From: an uncultured Veillonella sp.
GTDB lineage: Bacteria; Bacillota; Negativicutes; Veillonellales; Veillonellaceae
Assembly (NCBI GenBank): GCA_900766125.1
Contig: CAAFUD010000261.1
Location: 1 to 55,211 of the forward strand
Direction of reading: 5' to 3'
DNA length: 55,211 nucleotides
Shown here one piece after another: positions 32,904 to 40,672 of the stretch (its first letter is position 1; every line of letters starts with the position of its first letter). The notes under the pieces are model-generated. The model worked only from the letters and a program-made list of their open reading frames with translations, ran no database searches and was not told the DNA's origin. The translations under genes and the position numbers were made by a program.

Positions 32904-34490
32904 ATGAATCATGTATTTGATCCAACACAAGAGCAGGTATTGATTATTAATAAATGCAAAGCGTTACAAAAAGGTGAAAAACTACGTGTAGCAGCTTTTG
33001 CAGGTGCGGGTAAAACTTCAACAATTATATTAATTGCAGATGCATTAAGTAAACAATATCGTAAAGGTATTTACTTGGCCTTTAATAAAGGAATTGCTGA
33101 AGAAGCTAAATCAAAGCTTCCTAATCATGTTGAAGCTAGAACCTTTCATAGTTTAGCGTATCGCCAGGTTAGCAAAAATATTATAAAAAAATTGCGTTAT
33201 ACGCATTTTTTTATGCTGAATAACTTTCTTGATTTTATTAATACTACACTTTCAGTACAAAAACTAACCTTTACTCAATATAATGAAATCTCAAAAAGAG
33301 AAGTAAAAGGAAGCATAACGTTAACGCCTGCTCGTCAATTTAATATTGTTAAGGCAGCTGTTGGTCTATATTGTCGTAGTGAAGATACTACACCTAAAAA
33401 ATGGATTATGGAATATGCTGCTAAACAAGTATTACCATATGATAATCTTATGCTAGATAAAAAAAGCATTAAGTGGTTAGAATCTAACTTATTTCCATAT
33501 GTAAAGTCTGTTTGGAAAGATTTTAAAAGTCCTAAAGGAATTTTTCAAATTCCTCATGATGTATATTTAAAAATCTTTGCACTAAAGGCTCCTCAATTAC
33601 CATATGATTATATTTTGTTCGATGAAGCACAAGATACAGATGGATTAATGCTATCTATTTTAAATGCTCAAACAAATACAAGAATTATATTTGTTGGTGA
33701 TCCATATCAACAAATATATGATTGGCGGGGCGCTGTTAATGCCATGGAACGCATTGATGGTGATATGTGTTACTTAACTAAATCGTTTAGATTTGGTGAA
33801 AATATTGCATCTGTAGCTGATTTATTTTTACATTATTTATCTTCCCCTGAAACCATTTCTGGTGGTAATCCAGATATTGGGCTAATAGATTCTGAAACAT
33901 TATATCCTGAAGATATTGATGTGATTTTAACACGTACTAATGCAGGGGCTATTAGTATAGCTATTGATTATATGTTGGAATATCCTGACAAAAGAATTAA
34001 TCTTCATAATTTAGATGGTTTAACTAATTTAGTTAACACTGTTAGAGATATTTCACATCTTAAAAAAGGCAATCCAGATATTGAAAATGAGGCCCTTAAA
34101 AACTTTGATTCTTATGACGAATTAGCTGAATACTGTATTGCGTTTAACGATTCTGATTTATGTCTTGCTTTTCTATTAGAAAAGTCACGTGGCTATAAAG
34201 CAGTAAAACAAGCTGTAGAAGAATGTCATTGTACAAATCCAGATGTATCTATAACTACAGTTCATAGATCCAAAGGATTAGAATGGAATAATGTTATGTT
34301 AGCAGCGGACTTTCAACCGATTAGCTATACAGTTAAAGAAGAAGGTGATAAACAAATTGTACGCATTAAAAATAACGCTGAATGTCGTTTGTTATATGTA
34401 GCTGTTACACGAGCCAAAAAGAAACTGTACATTGGTCATATTGCTCCATTAATTGAATCATTGAAAGGAGGTTCTATTAATTGTGACTAA
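32904..34490 (+). CDS. UvrD/Rep-like superfamily I helicase
   Basis: A 528-residue protein. Motif I is AFAGAGKTSTI, motif II FDEAQDTDGLML, motif III FVGDPYQQIYDWRG, motif V TTVHRSKGLEWNNVML and motif VI LYVAVTRAKKKLYIGH. It is shorter than UvrD (about 720 residues) and lacks much of the 1B/2B insertions, as in small mobile-element helicases. It may act in plasmid replication, repair or DNA processing during transfer. The Xre regulator overlaps its 3' end. Confidence 0.9.
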   Translation: MNHVFDPTQEQVLIINKCKALQKGEKLRVAAFAGAGKTSTIILIADALSKQYRKGIYLAFNKGIAEEAKSKLPNHVEARTFHSLAYRQVSKNIIKKLRYTHFFMLNNFLDFINTTLSVQKLTFTQYNEISKREVKGSITLTPARQFNIVKAAVGLYCRSEDTTPKKWIMEYAAKQVLPYDNLMLDKKSIKWLESNLFPYVKSVWKDFKSPKGIFQIPHDVYLKIFALKAPQLPYDYILFDEAQDTDGLMLSILNAQTNTRIIFVGDPYQQIYDWRGAVNAMERIDGDMCYLTKSFRFGENIASVADLFLHYLSSPETISGGNPDIGLIDSETLYPEDIDVILTRTNAGAISIAIDYMLEYPDKRINLHNLDGLTNLVNTVRDISHLKKGNPDIENEALKNFDSYDELAEYCIAFNDSDLCLAFLLEKSRGYKAVKQAVEECHCTNPDVSITTVHRSKGLEWNNVMLAADFQPISYTVKEEGDKQIVRIKNNAECRLLYVAVTRAKKKLYIGHIAPLIESLKGGSINCD

Positions 34491-34872
34491 TGAACAGCTT
34501 AAACAAGCGTTGTATATGAGTAAAATTGTTTTTAAGGTGCGGTTACGTCAATTAATGGATCGTGATCATTTGTTACAAAAAGAATTGGCTTCTGTTATTG
34601 ACGTATCCCCTATTCTTATTAGTAAATATGTATCAGGATCAGTATTTCCTAGATATAAAAAGCTATACATGATAGCAACCTTTTTCGGTGTTCCTTTAGA
34701 AGTTTTAGTAGGTCAAGATAAATTGACTGCATTATATTTAAACGAGCTACAACAATCTAATACATTTTTAAAATTTGATAATCTAAAAGCATCTCTACTT
34801 AATCAATTTGTTGATGCCTATAAGATCGATCCAATATTAGCTGTGAATGAATGCAGAGAAAATATTTATTAA
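34483..34872 (+). CDS. Xre-family helix-turn-helix regulator
   Basis: A 129-residue protein with a GTG start behind AAGGAGG inside the helicase 3' end. The helix-turn-helix (LLQKELASVIDVSPILISKYVSGSVFPRYKKLYMIATFFGV) is a clear Xre/Cro type at about residues 31-72. The rest is helical and may dimerise. It could repress the neighbouring defence genes or the transfer promoter palindrome at 12628. The target is unknown. Confidence 0.85.
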   Translation: MTNEQLKQALYMSKIVFKVRLRQLMDRDHLLQKELASVIDVSPILISKYVSGSVFPRYKKLYMIATFFGVPLEVLVGQDKLTALYLNELQQSNTFLKFDNLKASLLNQFVDAYKIDPILAVNECRENIY

Positions 34873-34897
34873 TGTTGTATATTATATTAAAGAGTAA

Positions 34898-35146
34898 ATG
34901 TTTATGAATGAATATAAAAATATCAAACAACTAGGTCACTGTCCTATTTGTGGTTCTACAGAATTTATTGTTCTCGCAAAAGTAACTGGTATTGTACCTT
35001 TTGTACATAGTTTATCAGGAAAAGAATGTGAAAACGATGCTATGTATGATGGTTTAGCGTACTCTTATAATAAATGGTGCGTGTGTGCAGATTGTGGCAA
35101 AAGATTGTTTAAATATGCTGATTATATAGCTGATTTAATTGATTAA
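34898..35146 (+). CDS. Small zinc-ribbon protein
   Basis: An 82-residue protein with two knuckles, CPICG (near residue 15) and CADCG (near 66), pointing to a single zinc ribbon. An ATG at 34904 is an equally possible start. I cannot assign a role; it may be a DNA-binding or nuclease-associated factor in the operon with the next gene. Confidence 0.65.
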   Translation: MFMNEYKNIKQLGHCPICGSTEFIVLAKVTGIVPFVHSLSGKECENDAMYDGLAYSYNKWCVCADCGKRLFKYADYIADLID

Positions 35147-35178
35147 AAGAAATATAGAAATGATAAAGAGGCTCTATT

Positions 35179-35646
35179 ATGAATGAAAAAGATATACAAT
35201 ATGTCCTTGGTAAACACTTGTTCTTAAATAATGTTTGTATCCCTAATGTTAGTATGTATTGTCCAGGTCATACTGAATATGAAGCTGATTTTGTGTATTT
35301 TTCTATGAAAACACAATTTTTAACAGAAGTTGAAATTAAAACGAATTTTCAAGATTTTAAGGATGACTTTAATAAAAAAAGGTATCACGACTGTAAAAAT
35401 GTCAAATATTTGTACTATGCGATGCCTAGAACTCTTTACAATAATTATCGTGAATTAATAGATGGTATGCTTGGCGATGCAGGCTTAATACTTATTGATG
35501 AAACGACTAGCCCTAATCATGATGTTCAATATAGCTTTGGTGGGTTCATCAAGCGAGCTAAAGAAAGAGAAAATTGGTATTCGTTAAGCCCTACTGGCTT
35601 GATGCACTATTTGCGTATTGGTTGCATGAAATGGGTAACACGATAG
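35179..35646 (+). CDS. Probable PD-(D/E)XK nuclease-fold protein
   Basis: A 155-residue protein. YEADFVYFSMKTQFLTEVEIKTNFQDFKDDF (residues 32-62) has the D...E-x-K spacing of the restriction-nuclease fold, with Asp35 and EIK near 52-54, and a following YHDCKNVKYLYYAMP strand-helix. Such small proteins occur in phages and plasmids as repair or anti-defence nucleases. It lies upstream of the Cas12m gene with a 113-base gap and no visible terminator. Confidence 0.65.
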   Translation: MNEKDIQYVLGKHLFLNNVCIPNVSMYCPGHTEYEADFVYFSMKTQFLTEVEIKTNFQDFKDDFNKKRYHDCKNVKYLYYAMPRTLYNNYRELIDGMLGDAGLILIDETTSPNHDVQYSFGGFIKRAKERENWYSLSPTGLMHYLRIGCMKWVTR

Positions 35647-35735
35647 CCTTGTATGAATTAATAAAATGTTAAATATATGAAATGATAAAATAATAAAAAT
35701 ATTAGTGTAATTATATTTTTCTATATAGAAATATA

Positions 35736-35754
35736 GAATATAAACCCGTGAGGT
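35736..35754 (+). promoter_or_regulatory. Conserved leader hairpin element, copy 5 (before cas12m)
   Basis: GAATATAAACCCGTGAGGT: here ACC pairs with GGT, a compensated version of the GCC/GGC pair in other copies. GAGG is the ribosome site for the ATG at 35760, so the fold would limit Cas12m translation. Confidence 0.75.
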
Positions 35755-35759
35755 AATAA

Positions 35760-37463
35760 ATGAATAAGGTATCTATCACCAAAGTATTTAAATACCGCTG
35801 TTTTGAACCAGTTGAAGGATTAGCATTATTTGATGAAGCTCTTGATAATCGTCATATGTTGTGGAATAAATTAGTCGAAATTGATAGAAATTTTAGAGAA
35901 AAAAGCTCTCAAATCATTACGCCTATTCAAAGCGATTATCAAGTTCTTGATCAAAAAATTAAAAATTTACAAGATTCTATTAAAGCTATTAAGCGTAAAA
36001 CTAGATCAACTGCAAAAGAAGAAACACGTAACATTCAGGATACAATTAAAGAACTAAAAGTGAAGCGTAAAGAAGCATATCAAGAATTTAAACGGTTAAA
36101 ACATGAAGCGATTGAACGTGAAAAACCGCTACTTGATTGTCTTAATAATGAACGTAAAGAACAAGTTAAACAATTACGTTCTAAAAGTGGGTTACATGGC
36201 TTTAATTTTGACGATGTAATTCATAATATATATGACGTTGCTCGTGTTAAAGCGATGAAACAAGGTACTTTATTACGATTTAAACGATACTCAAAAAATG
36301 GGAAGATTGCTGTTAGACCCTATTCAAATTCCCCTTTATATGGAGCTGATATTCATAAAGTTAACACTATCTTTTATATAGAACCAGTCAATCAAGAACT
36401 ATATAATAGCCCTATTAGAGGGGTTAGAAAAAAAGCTAGTGTAACTCAATGTCATATTCGTGTGGGTTCTGCTGATAAGGGAAAACCTATTTTTGTTACA
36501 TTACCGATGGTATATCATCGTCCGTTACCTATGGATGGGAAAATCAATGCTATTAATGTTAAGCGTCATTATATTGATCACAAACCTATTTATGAATGCC
36601 TTATTACCGTAACCTATGTGATAGAAGCACCTGCCGTTAATCCTAGCTCCTGTGTGGCCGTCGATTTAGGATGGAGAATGACTAAGGATGGATTACGTGC
36701 TGCCTATGCAACTGATAAAGATAACAAGACGATGGAATGTATTGTTGCACAACGTCAATTAAATGAGTTTGATACCATTCGTGGATTATCATCTACTCGT
36801 CAAAAACACTTTAATGATTGTATTCATGTCATAAAAGCTTGGATAGCTAATAAAAATTTACCTGATTGGCTAATTGATGCAGTATCCTATATAGATAAAT
36901 GGAAATCATACACGCATATATTTGAACTATATAATGCTTTTTTACAACATGAAAAAAGTGGAAATCAAGAAATTGTATCTTATTTAGAAGCTTATATAGA
37001 AAGAGAAAATCACTTGCGAATTTGGCAATCTAATTTACAAGATCAAGTTATTGCTAAAAGAAACTATGAATATCAAAATTTTGCAGCTAAATTGGCTAAT
37101 ATGTATGATGTATTAGTAATAGAAAAGCTATCTATTACTGATATTGTTAAACATCAAAAAGCGATTATCGGTAGTCAACAATCTACAGCGTTAGATCGTA
37201 ACCGTACTATTGTAGCTCCTTATGTATTGAAAACAATTTTAATCAATGCATTTACAAGCAGGGGCAAACAGTTCGTTGAGGTGAATGCAAGTTATTCTAC
37301 TAAAGTTTGTCATCATTGTGGTGCATTAGAAGAAGTGCATCAATCTTCTATTATGCATACTTGTACACAATGCCATACCATTTGGGATCAAGATTATAAT
37401 GCGTGTATTAATCTTCTAGCTCTATATAATCATGATAATAAAGTAGGTGTTTCTTGTGTATGA
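35760..37463 (+). CDS. cas12m: Cas12m-like (type V-M, formerly V-U1) CRISPR effector
   Basis: A 567-residue TnpB-derived protein. The first 60 residues (ITKVFKYRCFEPVEGLALFDEALDNRHMLWNKLVEID), a long charged coiled coil (60-140), the block PIFVTLPMVYHRPLP, and VAVDLGWRMTKDGLRAAY follow the layout I remember for Mycolicibacterium Cas12m. RuvC-I Asp302 (AVDLGWR), RuvC-II Glu455 (LVIEKLSI) and RuvC-III Asp545 (WDQDYNACINLL) are all present. A zinc ribbon is formed by Cys517, Cys520, Cys535 and Cys538. Known Cas12m proteins bind DNA and silence without cutting, and the Mycolicibacterium one has His at the first position. CRISPR repeats begin 93 bases downstream. No cas1 or cas2 is present. TnpB of a transposon is the alternative but does not fit the arrays. 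Confidence 0.85.
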   Translation: MNKVSITKVFKYRCFEPVEGLALFDEALDNRHMLWNKLVEIDRNFREKSSQIITPIQSDYQVLDQKIKNLQDSIKAIKRKTRSTAKEETRNIQDTIKELKVKRKEAYQEFKRLKHEAIEREKPLLDCLNNERKEQVKQLRSKSGLHGFNFDDVIHNIYDVARVKAMKQGTLLRFKRYSKNGKIAVRPYSNSPLYGADIHKVNTIFYIEPVNQELYNSPIRGVRKKASVTQCHIRVGSADKGKPIFVTLPMVYHRPLPMDGKINAINVKRHYIDHKPIYECLITVTYVIEAPAVNPSSCVAVDLGWRMTKDGLRAAYATDKDNKTMECIVAQRQLNEFDTIRGLSSTRQKHFNDCIHVIKAWIANKNLPDWLIDAVSYIDKWKSYTHIFELYNAFLQHEKSGNQEIVSYLEAYIERENHLRIWQSNLQDQVIAKRNYEYQNFAAKLANMYDVLVIEKLSITDIVKHQKAIIGSQQSTALDRNRTIVAPYVLKTILINAFTSRGKQFVEVNASYSTKVCHHCGALEEVHQSSIMHTCTQCHTIWDQDYNACINLLALYNHDNKVGVSCV

Positions 37464-37539
37464 ATTATTAGCCATCCTTTTCATTATTTTTATCTGCGGT
37501 ATTATGGCTTTTCTTCTTATTCTTTTAACAGATCATTAA
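37447..37539 (+). CDS. Tiny membrane peptide overlapping the end of cas12m
   Basis: A 30-residue frame with a GTG start (or 27 residues from the GTG at 37456) overlaps the last codons of cas12m. It is almost one hydrophobic helix: LLAILFIIFICGIMAFLLILL with a short TDH tail. It is too short for proof, but two more small membrane proteins follow in the same intervals between CRISPR mini-arrays. Confidence 0.45.
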   Translation: MFLVYELLAILFIIFICGIMAFLLILLTDH

Positions 37540-37556
37540 TTTAACCTATATTTAGG

Positions 37557-37658
37557 TATTAAATAGTAATGAGTTTAGCATATCTCTAAAACCCGTTGTA
37601 TTCTTTGCTATTCTTGATACAAGATTAAGTAGTAGTGAGTTTAGCACGTTTCTAAAAC
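37557..37658 (+). CRISPR. CRISPR mini-array 1 (2 repeats, 1 spacer)
   Basis: Repeats of 36 bases at 37557-37592 and 37623-37658 flank one 30-base spacer (CCGTTGTATTC...ATACAA). Both end CTAAAAC, and the last repeat has the TTTCTAAAAC variant found also in the last repeat of mini-array 2. TTTAG and CTAAA near the repeat 3' end form a small hairpin just before each spacer, as in type V crRNA read on the + strand. Confidence 0.9.
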
Positions 37659-37717
37659 TTTATACAAACATATGGAAATTTTGTTGTTTATTAAAATAGT
37701 AAAGGTAGGTATTTTAT

Positions 37718-37882
37718 ATGAATGGTACATTAGCAGCCATTACTTCTTGCATTCTTTTGGTGCTATTAATCTTGAATATTACTCAAATGGAATTTAAGTT
37801 TGGTCTTAGCCCTTTTAGTATTCCAATTATCTTATCTAGTATTGCCCTTATCATTTATTTGGTTGTTAATTTTGTACTATAA
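37718..37882 (+). CDS. Small membrane protein between CRISPR mini-arrays
   Basis: A 54-residue protein with two hydrophobic helices (AAITSCILLVLLILNIT and IPIILSSIALIIYLVVNFVL) joined by a short QMEFKFGLSPF loop. It starts at an ATG behind AGGTAGG-like sequence. It ends 13 bases before mini-array 2. It has no homologue that I recognise. Its place suggests a CRISPR-linked membrane partner, or a cargo gene that split an older array. Confidence 0.65.
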   Translation: MNGTLAAITSCILLVLLILNITQMEFKFGLSPFSIPIILSSIALIIYLVVNFVL

Positions 37883-37895
37883 CCACATATTTGGG

Positions 37896-38129
37896 GTTTA
37901 AGTAATAGTGAGTTTAGCACATCTCTAAAACAGTGATATAAGACAAAGTTGTCTAAGCCTGGTTTAAATAGTAGTGAGTTTAGCACATCTCTAAAACTTA
38001 AAAAGGCTTAACGTTAAAAGTTCTACTGTTTAAGTAATAGTGAGTTTAGCATATCTCTAAAACAAGTAACCATAGCCTAAATTTGATGCCTTCGTTTAAG
38101 TAGTAGTGAGTTTAGCACATTTCTAAAAC
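37896..38129 (+). CRISPR. CRISPR mini-array 2 (4 repeats, 3 spacers)
   Basis: Repeats at 37896-37931, 37962-37997, 38028-38063 and 38094-38129 are 36 bases each. They start GTTTAAGTA or GTTTAAATA, continue GTGAGTTTAGCACATC and end TCTAAAAC. The three spacers are exactly 30 bases, so the period is 66. The last repeat carries the CATTTCTAAAAC change, marking the trailer end and a leader on the left. Array direction is therefore the same as cas12m. No anti-repeat (tracrRNA) is visible nearby. Confidence 0.96.
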
Positions 38130-38185
38130 GATTGATACAGAAAGCCATACTATAATCATTATTTTATTAGAAAGAAGGTGAATAT

Positions 38186-38452
38186 ATGCTCTTATTGATA
38201 CTTCTATTTTGTATTGTTATTGCCATGGCAATTATTGTAAGCAAAATCAAATTTAATTTAAATTTAACTAATAAGGATATTTTAATTAGACTTGGATCTA
38301 TTATAGTATGTTGTGGTATTGCTTTGTTTTCAATTATCACACTTGGAATTATCATTAGCGAACTTGATTCGGGGACACAAGGATTTATTCTAACTATAAT
38401 TGCAAGTATTACATTATTCTTGGTGATTATTTTATTTGGAAGAAAAAATTAA
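38186..38452 (+). CDS. Membrane protein between CRISPR mini-arrays
   Basis: An 88-residue protein with three hydrophobic stretches (LLLILLFCIVIAMAIIVSKI; IRLGSIIVCCGIALFSIITLGIII; GFILTIIASITLFLVIILFG) starting behind AGAAGGTG. It resembles a small channel or holin-like protein in size only. It follows mini-array 2 by 57 bases and precedes the structured RNA at 38513. Function unknown. Confidence 0.7.
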   Translation: MLLLILLFCIVIAMAIIVSKIKFNLNLTNKDILIRLGSIIVCCGIALFSIITLGIIISELDSGTQGFILTIIASITLFLVIILFGRKN

Positions 38453-38512
38453 TCTAATAATACATAAAAATATTAAATGATTAATATATTAGTATTTTTA
38501 TATATTATATAT

Positions 38513-38635
38513 GGAGGCTAAATTATTTGTAGTTTATATATAATGCGTTTCGCTTTATGTGTAAGTACAGTGCATTTTCTGATAATTTAGTTTGGCCAGA
38601 AATTTAATCTCCCATAAGATTTCTGGCTTTCCTCC
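38513..38635 (+). ncRNA. Candidate three-way-junction RNA before CRISPR mini-array 3
   Basis: Three stems fit together: GGAGG (38513) with CCTCC (38631), CTAAATTAT (38518) with ATAATTTAG (38582), and GCCAGAAAT (38595) with ATTTCTGGC (38619), so the first closes the other two. Inside the second arm AATGC can pair with GCATT, and GCG-TTT-CGC is a mini hairpin. CTTTTTAC follows. It ends 5 bases before a CRISPR repeat. The fold is by eye, and either strand could be the transcribed one. Confidence 0.5.
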
Positions 38636-38639
38636 TATC

Positions 38640-38741
38640 TTTTTACTTGTAGTGAGTTTAGCACATCTCTAAAACTTCAAAAATTATAAAGATGTAATCG
38701 ACCATGGTTAAGTAGTAGTAAGTTTAGTACATCTCTAAAAC
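38640..38741 (+). CRISPR. CRISPR mini-array 3 (2 repeats, 1 spacer)
   Basis: Repeats at 38640-38675 (first ten bases diverged) and 38706-38741 flank one 30-base spacer (TTCAAAAATTAT...GACCAT). Internal bases GTGAGTTTAGCACATC and the end TCTAAAAC match the other arrays. It lies about 510 bases after mini-array 2. Confidence 0.88.
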
Positions 38742-38800
38742 TACCACTGTTGTTTTTGTTGATTTAAAATATGAATATTTGATTATGATATAATTATAGT

Positions 38801-38910
38801 GGAAGGTACCTCCCTTCCATGTAGATAGAATATAAACCCTTTGAGGTATAATTACATACATATCTTTTAGGGATATTCTATCTGCATATTTGTATATGCA
38901 GATTTTTTAT
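38801..38910 (+). ncRNA. Attenuator-like leader with conserved hairpin element (before lytic transglycosylase)
   Basis: An extended -10 (TGATATAAT, ending at 38794) would start RNA at the hairpin GGAAGG/CCTTCC (38801-38818). The element GAATATAAACCCTTTGAGGT (38828-38847, leader hairpin copy 6, ACC with GGT) follows. AGATAGAATAT (38823-38833) can pair with ATATTCTATCT (38873-38883). That pairing shares bases with the terminator ATCTGCATAT / ATATGCAGAT (38880-38903) and its Ts. The two folds exclude each other. The next gene starts at 38939. Confidence 0.65.
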
Positions 38911-38938
38911 TGTGTAAGGGATTAGAAAGGATTGTTAG

Positions 38939-39445
38939 ATGAATGTATGTAAATCATTAGGAATGCTAGCTATAGCCTTGTTAGTATCAACTAGTCATTG
39001 CGCTGCTATGACAGCTACAGAGATTGTGTATGATACTGTTGGGGACAATGATATAGCTAATGCTATTTTATATTATTGTGAACAAAATGGTGTAGATCCA
39101 TTATTGGCCACGGCTACCTTTGAAACAGAAAGCGGGTTTAATCAAGCTGCTATTTCTAGTTCTGGTGCTATTGGTATTACTCAATTAATGCCATCTACGG
39201 CCGCTTCTTATGGACTTAATCCATATAATCAATATGAAAATATTGAAGCAGGTGTTCGTTATTTAGCTGATAATTTAAATCGGTATAGTGGAACAGATTG
39301 GCAGGCTACCTACGCTATTGCAGCATATAATGCGGGCCCTGGTGCTGTTGATGCATATGGTGGTGTTCCACCTTATGGAGAAACTATTGATTATGTAAAT
39401 GCTATTTCTGATAGATATAGTCAATTATTAAGTTTAGAAAATTAA
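38939..39445 (+). CDS. Secreted lytic transglycosylase (SLT, VirB1-like)
   Basis: A 168-residue protein with a signal peptide ending near SHCAA. The SLT domain has its catalytic Glu in TFETESGFNQAA (about residue 61), then SSGAIGITQLMPSTAASYG and YAIAAYNAGPGAV. It cuts peptidoglycan glycan strands with 1,6-anhydro ends. On conjugative plasmids it opens the wall for the channel. A second SLT domain is fused to a VirB6-like protein at 25464. It lies behind an attenuator-like leader. Confidence 0.93.
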   Translation: MNVCKSLGMLAIALLVSTSHCAAMTATEIVYDTVGDNDIANAILYYCEQNGVDPLLATATFETESGFNQAAISSSGAIGITQLMPSTAASYGLNPYNQYENIEAGVRYLADNLNRYSGTDWQATYAIAAYNAGPGAVDAYGGVPPYGETIDYVNAISDRYSQLLSLEN

Positions 39446-39516
39446 TTAATAAAATAATTTGTTGTATAAAATATTAATATAATAATATTTTTAACTATTA
39501 ATATGATATAGGTAAT

Positions 39517-39535
39517 GAATATAAGCCCTTGGAGG
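39517..39535 (+). promoter_or_regulatory. Conserved leader hairpin element, copy 7
   Basis: GAATATAAGCCCTTGGAGGC: GCC pairs with GGC, and GGAGG is the ribosome site for the ATG at 39541. A TATGAT lies 15 bases before it. Confidence 0.75.
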
Positions 39536-39540
39536 CCACA

Positions 39541-40623
39541 ATGAATTTAGAACAATTAGGAAAAAAAGCCCGTCCTATTTGGAAAAAACATGGACGGAAA
39601 ATAGCTGCTATTACTGTTGGCTTAGTTGTAGCCATCGGACTATACAATTATTATGATAATCACGTGATTAAACAAAGCCCTGAATACATGATTGAACAGT
39701 TAAATACGGCCATTCAAAATGGTGATAGAGATACCGTATATAAATTTGTCAATCTGTATAACTTAATTGATGAAACGGCTAAAACGACTTCTCTATTAAA
39801 TGTTAAAGTTGAAGATTGGGCTAATGGTGCTGATGCGTTATCAGAAAGCATTAATCGTGATCAAATGGTAGCTGATGTAGCAGAGAATATTCTTAACAAT
39901 ATTAAAGATAATCACAAAATCATGTATACAGGTGATGCAAATAATATCGTATCTAAAGGTATACGGATGCTTGGTATTAATGATTTAGAGTTTGAATCTA
40001 TTCATTTAACCAAAGAAAAATCAGATGTACCAATTTTAGATTTAACAGTTCATGATACAAACAAAAAAGATGTGAAATATGTTATCCATATTCGCCTTAA
40101 AAAAGTGGATAATAGATGGATGCTTGATCAACTCGTAGCAGCTGATACAGTCATTAAAACTCGTTTAGTAGATTATAAGCAAAATTTAACTGAAGAAAAT
40201 AGAAATACAATTGCTTTATTTAATAAACTCATTAAAATCAGTAACCCTACTGTATCTATTCAAGATTTAGCAAAACCAGAACTATCACCTAAAGAATTAT
40301 TTAAATTATCAAAAGAAGAAAAGGAAAATCTGTTTAAATTAAAATCTAAACTCAAAATAGAAGCTCCTATCTTGCTAGATGCTAAAGTAGATTCTGCAAA
40401 AGCTATTGTTACGTTCACAGATAAAAATACAGGAACTATCATCAAAGAGTTACCAATTGACATTACAAAAGGCTCTACTACTATTTCTTATGATAAAGAT
40501 GTTAATTATACTGATAAGGCACAAGAATTATTAGCTGATGCAATTAAGAATAATCGTGTATTAGTTTCTATTACTATTCAATCTGTTACCACACAAGATG
40601 GTACTAAAACGTTAAAACAATAA
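39541..40623 (+). CDS. Membrane-anchored protein of unknown function
   Basis: A 360-residue protein. The ATG at 39541 is preferred over an in-frame TTG at 39529 because that codon is part of the GGAGG leader element. A basic N-terminus and one membrane helix (IAAITVGLVVAIGLYNYY, residues 22-39) lead to a long soluble part. YMIEQLNTAIQNGDRDTVYKFVNL is reminiscent of DUF4878/DUF2939-style lipid- or wall-linked domains, but weakly. Likely exposed outside the inner membrane. Confidence 0.7.
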   Translation: MNLEQLGKKARPIWKKHGRKIAAITVGLVVAIGLYNYYDNHVIKQSPEYMIEQLNTAIQNGDRDTVYKFVNLYNLIDETAKTTSLLNVKVEDWANGADALSESINRDQMVADVAENILNNIKDNHKIMYTGDANNIVSKGIRMLGINDLEFESIHLTKEKSDVPILDLTVHDTNKKDVKYVIHIRLKKVDNRWMLDQLVAADTVIKTRLVDYKQNLTEENRNTIALFNKLIKISNPTVSIQDLAKPELSPKELFKLSKEEKENLFKLKSKLKIEAPILLDAKVDSAKAIVTFTDKNTGTIIKELPIDITKGSTTISYDKDVNYTDKAQELLADAIKNNRVLVSITIQSVTTQDGTKTLKQ

Positions 40624-40672
40624 AAATATAAATTGTTTTATTATTTTAATTATTAATATATTAGGAGGAAGT

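Noticed and set aside
35760..37463. Reading this gene as a transposon TnpB
   Set aside because: No transposon ends, TnpA or omega-type RNA are visible, CRISPR repeats follow at once, and the N-terminal layout fits Cas12m better.
37464..38938. Search for tracrRNA, cas1, cas2 or cas4 near the arrays
   Set aside because: No anti-repeat and no such genes were found on either strand.
39529..39540. TTG start four codons before the chosen ATG of the membrane protein
   Set aside because: The codon lies within the ribosome-binding GGAGG leader element itself, so the ATG at 39541 is the sensible start.
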